From NCBI GenBank assembly GCA_019828565.1, contig JAHDYR010000028.1, positions 124,001 through 188,000 of the forward strand: a DNA stretch of 64,000 nucleotides, read 5' to 3'. How positions within the stretch are numbered: position 1 is the stretch's first letter; the number at the start of each line of letters is the position of its first letter. Source of the stretch: Carpediemonas membranifera (lineage: Eukaryota > Fornicata). Position numbers and translations under genes: made by a program. The notes beneath the pieces were generated by a model. That model did no database searches. It saw nothing but the letters and a program-made list of their open reading frames with translations, and had not been told where the DNA came from. Below are positions 10,531 through 18,464 of the stretch, in pieces.

Positions 10531-10550
10531 ACAATGGGTTTATACTGCGC
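10531..10550 (+). repeat. Direct repeat at the 5' edge of the left Fanzor element
   Basis: The sequence ACAATGGGTTTATACTGCGC matches 12721-12740 (ACAATGTGTTTATACTGCGC) at 19 of 20 positions in the same orientation. The pair brackets the broken Fanzor-like gene, like a target-site duplication or shared element end. Confidence 0.7.
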
Positions 10551-10634
10551 AACACTGCCCTGTCTCACTCCTACTCACGTCTTAAGTCGGTAGGGAGATC
10601 GTATTCTCCAGGGCTTTCACAAAGCGTCTTCTTC

Positions 10635-12665
10635 GTGGACGTCAGCACAGCTGCAAACATCACAATCGCTCACACGTCGTCTCATTGTCTTCTATTCCAC
10701 ATTAAATTCACTTCTACACTTGTATATGCTGGTAATGGTGTTCATCGTCGGCTCTTATATGTCACCTTCATCAATGACCAGCTGCACACCTGTAGTGCGC
10801 AACAAGATGGAGATATATACGATCAAAGCCTCCATCAACCAAGCTTTCAGACAGAACTACACCGAAGAACGGAGAGTGGGGATTACGCCGCAGCAAAATA
10901 TCTCTACTCATGCCTGCTGGCCCGGCTCGCGGTTGAATGCTATGCGCAGCGCCGGCAACTCCCCCTACATGACGCCGACTTCCACAACGGACTGCTCACT
11001 CATGTACGCGGCGGTCATCCGGGTCAGGCCTACGCGGCCATCGTGCAGGCGCTCGACACTCTGCCGATGTGGCGGGGAGACTACCACGCGGGATCTGGTC
11101 GCGCAGCTCGAAGGTCGTGCGGAGTCGCATGGAGTGAGTCCCAGTCTCCGGAAGTGGTTCACCCGATACGCCAACTCTGTGAAGCTGTGGCTCGCCCGCA
11201 CGGTGACGACGTACCGTGACAGGCTACAGAGCACCCTCGCCCGACTCGAAGAGGCCCTCGCAGGTGTTGGTTCTCCGGCCTTCTTCCAGCAGGAGTTGGC
11301 CGGCGTTCACGCCATCCTCAACATGGTCAACCCTGAGATCCTCGCGTGTCTCCCCTCGCTGTTCTGGGCGACTCACATGGGTGAGAACGACGGGCTCCCA
11401 GTCTCTCAGGCTGCCCCACGCATTCTCTCTTGCGTCTGGGCAATTGCTGACGGAGTGGAGACGTTGAGTGGCCTCATCAGCCACTTCAACGGGGAGTACT
11501 CGATGTCGCTCCGCCAGCCTCGCCTCGTGCCGATCGTGCCCATGGCCCCCGTCCGACCGGGCTTCATGGCCTACGGTGAAACGATGGGCCTACTGAATGA
11601 TAATTTCTGCCATCGTGTGGGAATTAATCCCACACTCCCACACGCCACCCGCCGTCTGCTCAGCCTGAGCACCGATGGGGTCTGTGTGGCGGTGACGGTT
11701 AAGCGAGGCGGCCGCTATCGGCCACAACATGATGCGAGCATGCCTGTTCGAAAGCGAGCGAAATGGCGGGAGAAAGAGCGCCCCCGACTCGGGACCAATA
11801 ATGCCGAGGCTCCGCCCGCGCCGGATCCTGATGCCCACCTCATGGGGTTCGACCCGGGCGCGAGGTCCATCGGAGGGTATAGTATTACATCAGGCACCCC
11901 GATGGCACCACCAGCTCCGGCGTCCTTCCAAAGTGCGGATACACTAAGACGCCAAGTTTCGGCTTTGATATGACGGCCGCGTCGTTCAAGAGCACAAGAC
12001 TAGTGAGTATCAACAACTCTATTAGGTTTGTGCTGGACAACGCGAACGACATTTTCGAGGCTGGAATGCGTAAGTCTTTCCGCCGAGTGCGCTTTGCGAA
12101 CCACATCCTTCGCCAGAAGCACTTCGCCCGCTGCGGCCAACAGTTGGCTCGGGAGTTCGGTTGGCGTCGCCACCATCCCATCGCCACCCACATTCGCCTG
12201 AAAGTCTTCTACGGGAGCTCGGGATTCACCACGCCTGCTGGTATGTTCATTCCTTGCGCGCCATATCGAAAGTTCGCGAGAGAGATAGTTCCCCTTCTCA
12301 AGGGGTATAACATTGTCGTCGATCTTAACATGGTTAACGAGGACCGCACCACCGTCGTCTGCCCTCACTGCCACGCCCCCTGCAAGCGAGTTCGTCCGCG
12401 TGATGACCAGCACGTTCACCCACATCGTGTGATGCTCTGCGAAAAACCACAGTGCCGTGGTGCTCAGTGGCGCGCAACAGTTCCTGATGCTCTGAATGTT
12501 GATCATCGGGACAAGAGTGCTGCAGAAAACATCCTGTGGCGTTCTCTTGCCACGGAAGATGAGCTCAGTGGCTCTCCGTTCAGTCGCACATTGATCCCGC
12601 GCCTTCCAACATCATTCCAGTATCATCAATTGGCTAACCGCCAACATTCGTCTACGGACGGATGA
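10635..12665 (+). pseudogene. Broken copy of a Fanzor-like nuclease
   Basis: This copy is nearly identical to the long open gene at 18465-20489 but has two frameshifts. One G is inserted in the G-run at 11074-11077, and 5 bp are inserted near 11876, immediately after the RuvC-I Asp segment (GFDPGARSIGG). The downstream frame (11970-12665) still encodes the zinc finger and RuvC-III region. A few substitutions also separate the copies: a Cys replaces Tyr after the CPHC motif, and there are Glu/Asp, Ala/Ser and Thr/Ile changes. It should not make a full-length nuclease. Confidence 0.9.
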
Positions 12666-12740
12666 TGTTGTGCAGTTTGGCACTTTGATCGTTCCTTTCA
12701 GGCCCTGTCTGGAGGTTCGAACAATGTGTTTATACTGCGC
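12666..12740 (+). ncRNA. Candidate guide-RNA region of the left Fanzor element
   Basis: In TnpB/Fanzor systems the guide RNA is usually made from the end of the gene and the element's 3' end. Here 75 nt lie between the stop codon and the end of the direct repeat, and they are conserved between both copies. I see no strong hairpin, so this is a positional prediction only. Confidence 0.3.
12721..12740 (+). repeat. Direct repeat at the 3' edge of the left Fanzor element
   Basis: This is the partner of 10531-10550. It is also the last 20 bp of the left arm. After it the sequence continues GCTG, not AACA as in the other three copies of the repeat. Confidence 0.7.
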
Positions 12741-12945
12741 GCTGCTCGAACAGGCCATTCAGGTGTTAAATGCTTGAAACTGCCCAGTCTCCCTCCTTGG
12801 TCATGAACATGGCAGCTGACGGCACTCCAGGTGTTATCATTCCAGCACTGGTGCGGCTGTGTCAGGGGATTCTTCGCTCCACCTGCCGGTCAAAGCCCAC
12901 TTGTCCATGGGACTTATGGGATTTACTTATGCGAGTGACGCTTGG

Positions 12946-14754
12946 CTACATCATCCAATATGTCCAGGTCGTCCTCCACCCAGGCCGGCAGCTCCACCGG
13001 GGACACGGGGCGGCTGTCAGCGCCATCCCATTCTTACCGGACAGCGCTGAAAGGTGCGGGTGGACCTTGGCGACCTTGCCCTCTGTGGGCCGGCTGGACT
13101 TGAGACGGGCGCCCACCCGGGCCTTGCGGGCCTTGTTCGACGTCGGAACGTCCTTGGTCACCAGGGCTGGGGCCGCCGCGGTGAGCACAGGGAGAAGTGG
13201 ACCCCGGGCCCGCTTAAGGTCGTCAATCAATTGATTAGGCAGCTTAAACTGCACAGTAATCTCCATGATCTCGTCGAAGCTCTTGACGGGGTTACCGGGC
13301 AGCAAGGTCTGTGCGGCCGCAAACATGGCCTCCGACTCCTTCCTGGCTGCCTCGGTGAGCAGGGCGTCTGCTGTGGCGAGCTGGGCGATGACTCTGCCCC
13401 AAGAGTTGGTGTAAATGCGGTAGACCTGGACCATATCTGCCTCCTCGGCGGTGGGGAGGCCAGTGTCGATGATGGAGATGTCGGCGAGGGTGTCCAGCAG
13501 AGGGACCCTCAGCTTCTGCCGGGCTACCCGGACTCGGCTGGCGTCGAATACGGCCCCGTCGGCCTCAGGCACGCCCTCCATGGTCAGCGCGGTCAGGTCC
13601 TTGTCAACCTGCAGGGCCATGGCGCTGGCTCGGGCCTCGACGAGCACTTTAGGGATGTGGAGCACGGACGAGACCTCCCCCAGGACCTTGGAGCCCGTCA
13701 GCCGGGCCGTGATCGTCGCCAGTCTGACCTTGCGGCGGGACTCGTCCGGTAAGTTCCTGAGGGCCTCGACGACGGCCTCTCGGATGTCGGGACGGGACAG
13801 CCAGTGGTCGAAGACAGTCTCCTCGCACATGTAGGGGTCTGCCGCGACGACACGGACGGTCGGCAGGGAAATGATCGAGTCAAATGACAGGTTCATTTCA
13901 GGGGGGACGGTGTCGGCTGCCCGGACGAAGGCGGCCGTGTTCAGGGCCGTGTGGACAAACTCGACCAGCCCATCCCGGCACTCGGGGCTGAGAAGCGTGT
14001 CGTCCATTCGGATCACGCCGTCCTCCTGAGCTACGGCGTCCCAGGCGGCCTTGAGATCGTCCGTCCCCATTGCCACCCTGGCCGCGAACCCGACCTTGTC
14101 GACGGTGCCGCGGACTACGCTCTTGAGCCGGTCAGTGTACTTGAACGGCAGGAACCGCGTGCCCCTGACCTCCCCGAGGGCGGTGATCTTTGGGTCGCGC
14201 CACATCCGCAGTGCCGAGAGGGCGAAGGACACGGGGGCCGGCTGCATCGACAGGTCAGCCTCGGCCTCCTCAATGGCTGCGATGAGGGCCACGATGCCGT
14301 CCTTGTAGTACTGCGCCGGGTACACCCAGCGGTCGTGTCCCACGTGGTGGCCATCCTCGAGCAGCTTCTCCGTCACAGCTCTGGCCTGGGTCGCGGTCAG
14401 CTTGAACTCCGCGCGGATCTGGTCGATGTTGATGGGCATCACAGGGTTCTGCTCGATACGGCCGGCGACAGTCGATGCGACACGGTTGGGGAACGAAGTC
14501 AAGCATATGGTGCCGTCAACAAGCTCCACCTCGGTGTCGGAGGACGCAATCTCGTAGCAAACAGCCTTAATGTCGCTAGATAGGACATTAAGCTTCTCAC
14601 TGAGAGCTCTGAAGGACGTACTTCCCTCGTCATTGACGATGTCGTGAATATGGCCACGGACGAAGCTACGGAGCATCACAGTCTCACGATCTATCGAATA
14701 AAGCACGTCGAGACCTCTTTTCTCGATAACAAAGTTCAGGAACTGCTCATCCAT
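12946..14754 (-). CDS. UFL1: UFL1-like E3 UFM1-protein ligase
   Basis: The 602-aa product resembles UFL1, the ER-associated ligase that attaches the ubiquitin-like protein UFM1. The start (MDEQFLNFVIEKRGLDVLYSID...) lines up with the UFL1 segment NKLI..K.LEVV.T.DGKEYIT. Winged-helix repeats follow (LSEKLNVLSSDIKAV; IRAEFKLTATQARAVTEKLLEDG). A C-terminal region after about residue 540 is basic and low in complexity. About 35 residues expected at the UFL1 N-terminus are absent, so an upstream exon may be missing. The gene lies between the two inverted arms. The assignment rests on pattern similarity over the N-terminal half; another winged-helix/PCI-like protein cannot be excluded. Confidence 0.55.
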   Translation of the reverse strand: MDEQFLNFVIEKRGLDVLYSIDRETVMLRSFVRGHIHDIVNDEGSTSFRALSEKLNVLSSDIKAVCYEIASSDTEVELVDGTICLTSFPNRVASTVAGRIEQNPVMPINIDQIRAEFKLTATQARAVTEKLLEDGHHVGHDRWVYPAQYYKDGIVALIAAIEEAEADLSMQPAPVSFALSALRMWRDPKITALGEVRGTRFLPFKYTDRLKSVVRGTVDKVGFAARVAMGTDDLKAAWDAVAQEDGVIRMDDTLLSPECRDGLVEFVHTALNTAAFVRAADTVPPEMNLSFDSIISLPTVRVVAADPYMCEETVFDHWLSRPDIREAVVEALRNLPDESRRKVRLATITARLTGSKVLGEVSSVLHIPKVLVEARASAMALQVDKDLTALTMEGVPEADGAVFDASRVRVARQKLRVPLLDTLADISIIDTGLPTAEEADMVQVYRIYTNSWGRVIAQLATADALLTEAARKESEAMFAAAQTLLPGNPVKSFDEIMEITVQFKLPNQLIDDLKRARGPLLPVLTAAAPALVTKDVPTSNKARKARVGARLKSSRPTEGKVAKVHPHLSALSGKNGMALTAAPCPRWSCRPGWRTTWTYWMM

Positions 14755-14972
14755 GGACTCGAATGATCGAGCTTATCCTGCGGGTTCAACTACTGAAGTC
14801 TGCTATAGACGATTGAGAGTTACTTTACTGCTTGCACTGTGCACTCTATGATACTTCAACTACCGGGCCTCATCGCCACTCTGAACCCGGCGGTCATTAA
14901 TGTCATGCCGCACTTGTTCCGGGGAGACAGTGTGACGACCTCTCCTGTGTGGCCGCAGAGTTCTACTAAACC

Positions 14973-15203
14973 ATGGCAGGATTCGAGTCAATGTCACAGC
15001 TCAGCCGAACGGCCTGCAACGCGTCACCGCCGGCGAGGCTGCTGTCTTCCCCTCCGCCCACGGCAAGCCCGCCATTGAACCCTGGACCGTCATCGGTCCA
15101 TCGCCACTCGACGCCTCATGAGGTAAGTGAGATTGGCCAAGCCATTTTTGGCGGGAAGGCCGCACAGACGCTTCTCTCGTCGAAGTCCCATGACATCTTG
15201 TAA
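14973..15203 (+). CDS. Possible small Ser/Pro-rich protein, 76 aa
   Basis: This ORF (MAGFESMSQLSRTACN...) has an ATG and ends SSKSHDIL. It is the only candidate in the 534-bp gap between UFL1 and the GT8 gene. An overlapping frame is also open, so coding is not certain. No family is recognised. The rest of the gap shows nothing. Confidence 0.3.
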   Translation: MAGFESMSQLSRTACNASPPARLLSSPPPTASPPLNPGPSSVHRHSTPHEVSEIGQAIFGGKAAQTLLSSKSHDIL

Positions 15204-15288
15204 AAACCGCACTCATGACGTCCCACTCCGCTGCACTTTCCCACCTTTATATGTTACATATCACTGTGGCCGAGCTATGTACGCACTG

Positions 15289-18240
15289 CTATGTCTCGTG
15301 GTCGCTGCTGTAAGGGTCTAGGAGCGACAGGTCGTCGGTGGGGGTACCAGCGGGTGCCCGCACCTCTTTGGATACTCTCGACGATGATGGGCTTCGAACT
15401 ATATTCTTGACCAGCCCTGGAAACAGAGAAAGGATGGCGAGAATGACGGGCGCGATAAGCGTGACACCGGTGGGGCAATGGCTGTAGACCCTCGTGACAG
15501 CCGCGGCGACGCCACCACCGGCGATCATGATGAACGGTTTCTTCTCGCCCGTGGCGAAGTTCGTCTTGTCGCTGCCGAACCACCCCTTGTCCTTGTTCCG
15601 CAGGTACCAGGCCCAGGTGCGGACGTCGCGCGTGTTGGGCTGGGGGTCGTGTGGGCAGTAGCAGCGGCTGCAGATGCCGGGGACAGCCGTCTTGACGTGG
15701 CCATAGTCGAACCAGGTCAACCTCTCACCGTTGATGCACTCCACCGTCTCGAAGAAGTGGTTCCACCCACTCATGGCGTCGGCAAGCCTGAAGTTCCAGA
15801 TTTTCTTCCAATTCCGGCCAGTGTTGAGATAGCCCGTCATGTGGTGGATCATCGTGTCGTTGTACACTGCCAGCAGCATGCCGTGCGTCTGCTCGAGGGC
15901 GGCATCGATTTGATTGTACCCGGAGGCAAGGAATGGTACGTTTCGCATCTGGTTGATGGCGAAACAGCTGAGTAGCTCCTGGTCTGAAAAAGCCCAGAAC
16001 TGTCCAGGGAACTGGCAGCAGTTGGCAGGGTCCTCGGCAAACATGACCAGATCGTTGAAAATATCGCCCAGACGGGGGAGGTCGAGCTTGACCATGCCTC
16101 CGTTGATATGCCAGTCGAGCATGATGTCTTTGGTGAAGGTGATGGGGCTAGGGTGCTCGAAGAGGGCGTCGGGGTTCTTCATGACGAACATGTCGATGTC
16201 AATCATCGCCATGCGCTTGACCGGACGGGACCCGATCTTGCTGAGATATGTGTTAATATTGAGCGAAAGAATGCGCTGGAACGCGCCGAAAAAGGCCTCT
16301 GACTGCACAGTCAGGAGCTTGAGAAGTTCATGGGGCAGCGCGTCGTCCACGAATACATACTCTGCATTGAGCTCGATAAAGCCGTGCATGATGTCGGGGA
16401 ACTTCGTCAGGTCGTCGTGGGACGCGATGATGATGCGCGCCTTGGAGTAGAGGCGGAGGCTGAGCACGAAGGTCAGCGTCTGCCCGGCGTACACGTGGTC
16501 GGCCTTGGTCAGCCACACGACGTACGCGTCGTCGGCGGGGTTCACCGGGACGCGGCGGGTCGTCATCCACTCAGCGGCCTCGAACCGCTCGTCCAGCGTC
16601 ATATACATAAAGGGGAAGAAGTTTCCAGCGGTGACCCCCTCCACGCCCTCTCTCAGCGTCCCCAGGTGTGCCACTGGCCGGACCATGGGCTCTGGGCGAT
16701 CATCCCCAGGATACAGCATGGTCTTCCGGAACCCGGCCGATGCTACACGGTGGATCTTGTCGTTAGTCTGTGCGACGACGTCGGGGGTGAGTAGCGAGAG
16801 GTCCTGGCTTGTCAAGAAGGGGAACCAGCCGACGTCGAGTTGGCGCACGGCGGCGATGGCGTCTGCCACGGTCGGCTGGGTGGCGAGGGCGTGGGTGACA
16901 TGGTCGACGTTGGCATCGCCGTTGGCAATCACGGCGACGTTCAGGCTGCGGTGGAGCTGGAGCCCAGCTCCGTAAGCCTCTTGGGCGTACTGGGAGCGGA
17001 ATATGACGCCGGGGTCAAGCAGGGCCAGCTGGAACCAGCCGGGGTGCTCCCTCTGGAGGCCCTTGATGACGGTGACCAGGTCGTCTTCCCGTCGCGCGTG
17101 GGTACGCTTGACCATTCGGACGTCGCCCATCGCGGTGGCCTTTCGGGCGAAGTCGGTGTCGGTGGAGCTGACGAGCACGCGGACCTGCGGGATGCTCGAG
17201 GCGAAGGCGTGGACGTCGTAGAGCGACATCAGGAAGCGCTTGCAGTCGCGCTCGGCCTCGGGCGTGTCGGCCCACGTGACGAAGATCGCGGCGTTCGTGC
17301 TCTGCGTGTCTGCGTAGGCGAGCGATGTGTCGGGCGTCGGCGTCATGTCGGTGTATCGGAAGATCTCGACGGGGGTGGTTGTGGTCATCAGGCCGGCGAA
17401 CGCGAGGGCGGCGAGAAGCGCCACGGCTTGCATGATGCGGTGACGCCGCACTGCGGGCGAGATGTCCAGCCGCATGTGCACTCTAAGGTACGCAACGGAC
17501 AGGGAGAGCGTCGAACCGACTGCGATGACAAGGACCTCGGTTGTCGGCGCGACTATGGTCATCAGCACGATGGCGCCGGCCAGAGCGTACGGGAAGAGCA
17601 GGACCGGCGTGTCAACGGGATCTACCTGCGAGATGGTGACGAAAGCCTGTGCGTGCAGCGCAATGGTCGCTGCGAAGGCGACGCCGATTGTCGCGCAGCA
17701 TAGGAACGAAGCGGACAGGGGAAGCAGGGTGATGAGACGAGGCAGGTCGAAGACGACTGCAAGAACAAGCGCGCCAGCAGGGGAGCAGGGGAGCATGTTG
17801 GATGTGGATCCGCGCGACCACACGAGAACAGCTACAGCTATTAACAATGCACTCACAATGGCGCCGGCCAATGAGGAAAGAGAAGACCGTTCGACAACAA
17901 AAGCGATCATAGAGGCGACGAATGTCCATGTCACCAGGGACAGAACTGTCAGTGTGAGCGAGGGAACCGACGCGTTCTTCCAGGAAGAGAGAAAAGCAAG
18001 GGACCGATTCCGGTGCCGGTGCTTCAAGGCCACTGTGGCCGCATAAATGAGTGTAAGAGTTGCTAATGCCACAATCTCGGCCTCTATTAGCGCTTCGTCG
18101 CGCCATGGAGGCACCAAGTGACGAAAAATTGCGGCTGCGACAGGAAGTAGCAGGGCTGTAAGGTAAAGAAGTAATACTACACGTATTCTCGTTGTTGGGT
18201 TGTGAAAGCCCACCAGCAATGAGTCCTCGGATCCTGGCAT
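15289..18240 (-). CDS. Multi-span membrane protein with GT8-like glycosyltransferase domain
   Basis: The protein has 983 aa. Residues ~1-290 contain about eight or nine hydrophobic spans. Residues ~320-960 form a large lumenal or cytosolic region with a glycogenin/GT8-type nucleotide-sugar fold: strands such as AYVVWLTKADHVYAGQTL, then MAMIDIDMFVMKNPDALFEHP, where the DxD motif (DID) binds metal and the sugar nucleotide, then WHINGGMVKLD and CQFPGQFWAFSDQELLSCF. The role would be adding sugars to a glycolipid or protein at the ER/Golgi, or making a surface glycan. A last hydrophobic stretch (LIAPVILAILSLFPGLV) may be another span. The fusion of a long polytopic N-terminus to a GT8 domain is unusual. 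Confidence 0.85.
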   Translation of the reverse strand: MPGSEDSLLVGFHNPTTRIRVVLLLYLTALLLPVAAAIFRHLVPPWRDEALIEAEIVALATLTLIYAATVALKHRHRNRSLAFLSSWKNASVPSLTLTVLSLVTWTFVASMIAFVVERSSLSSLAGAIVSALLIAVAVLVWSRGSTSNMLPCSPAGALVLAVVFDLPRLITLLPLSASFLCCATIGVAFAATIALHAQAFVTISQVDPVDTPVLLFPYALAGAIVLMTIVAPTTEVLVIAVGSTLSLSVAYLRVHMRLDISPAVRRHRIMQAVALLAALAFAGLMTTTTPVEIFRYTDMTPTPDTSLAYADTQSTNAAIFVTWADTPEAERDCKRFLMSLYDVHAFASSIPQVRVLVSSTDTDFARKATAMGDVRMVKRTHARREDDLVTVIKGLQREHPGWFQLALLDPGVIFRSQYAQEAYGAGLQLHRSLNVAVIANGDANVDHVTHALATQPTVADAIAAVRQLDVGWFPFLTSQDLSLLTPDVVAQTNDKIHRVASAGFRKTMLYPGDDRPEPMVRPVAHLGTLREGVEGVTAGNFFPFMYMTLDERFEAAEWMTTRRVPVNPADDAYVVWLTKADHVYAGQTLTFVLSLRLYSKARIIIASHDDLTKFPDIMHGFIELNAEYVFVDDALPHELLKLLTVQSEAFFGAFQRILSLNINTYLSKIGSRPVKRMAMIDIDMFVMKNPDALFEHPSPITFTKDIMLDWHINGGMVKLDLPRLGDIFNDLVMFAEDPANCCQFPGQFWAFSDQELLSCFAINQMRNVPFLASGYNQIDAALEQTHGMLLAVYNDTMIHHMTGYLNTGRNWKKIWNFRLADAMSGWNHFFETVECINGERLTWFDYGHVKTAVPGICSRCYCPHDPQPNTRDVRTWAWYLRNKDKGWFGSDKTNFATGEKKPFIMIAGGGVAAAVTRVYSHCPTGVTLIAPVILAILSLFPGLVKNIVRSPSSSRVSKEVRAPAGTPTDDLSLLDPYSSDHET

Positions 18241-18385
18241 TCAGTTGCCGTACTCCGCAGCTTAGGGCTTTGCATAATTTTGTGTACCGCGTATCATTGT
18301 ACGCTGGCCCTAAGTGTGAGCATGCCTGCGTACGCAAACCTGAGGGGTAGCTGGGGGATCACAAATTTTCCACAGATTCTGACCC

Positions 18386-18409
18386 TGTTGCGCAGTATAA
18401 ACACATTGT
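18386..18409 (-). repeat. Direct repeat at the 3' edge of the right Fanzor element
   Basis: On the plus strand it reads TGTTGCGCAGTATAAACACATTGT. It matches 20570-20593 at 23 of 24 positions. The repeat here is 4 bp longer than in the left arm, because the flanking AACA is preserved. That points to this copy as the original insertion. Confidence 0.75.
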
Positions 18410-18464
18410 TCGAACCTCCAGACAGGGCCTGAAAGGAACGATCAAAGTGCCAAACTGCACAACA
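18390..18464 (-). ncRNA. Candidate guide-RNA region of the right Fanzor element
   Basis: These are 75 nt between the nuclease stop codon and the element edge, identical to 12666-12740. A guide RNA here is inferred from the known layout of TnpB/Fanzor loci, not from a recognised fold. Confidence 0.35.

Larger units (their letters stand above)
9709..12740 (+). repeat. Left arm of a ~3-kb inverted duplication
   Basis: This segment is the reverse complement of 18390-21415, almost base for base. It is 3032 bp against 3026 bp, and two indels (+1 near 11074 and +5 near 11876) account for the difference. It contains the last 50 codons of TAF6, a spacer and a broken Fanzor-like gene. Identity begins at AAGCCCTGCCCC (9709) and ends at TATACTGCGC (12740). 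Confidence 0.95.

Noticed and set aside
12705-12720. GGTTCGAAC at the Fanzor 3' edge looks like a tRNA B-box
   Set aside because: No A-box or cloverleaf can be drawn upstream, and the string is part of the element-edge repeat region.
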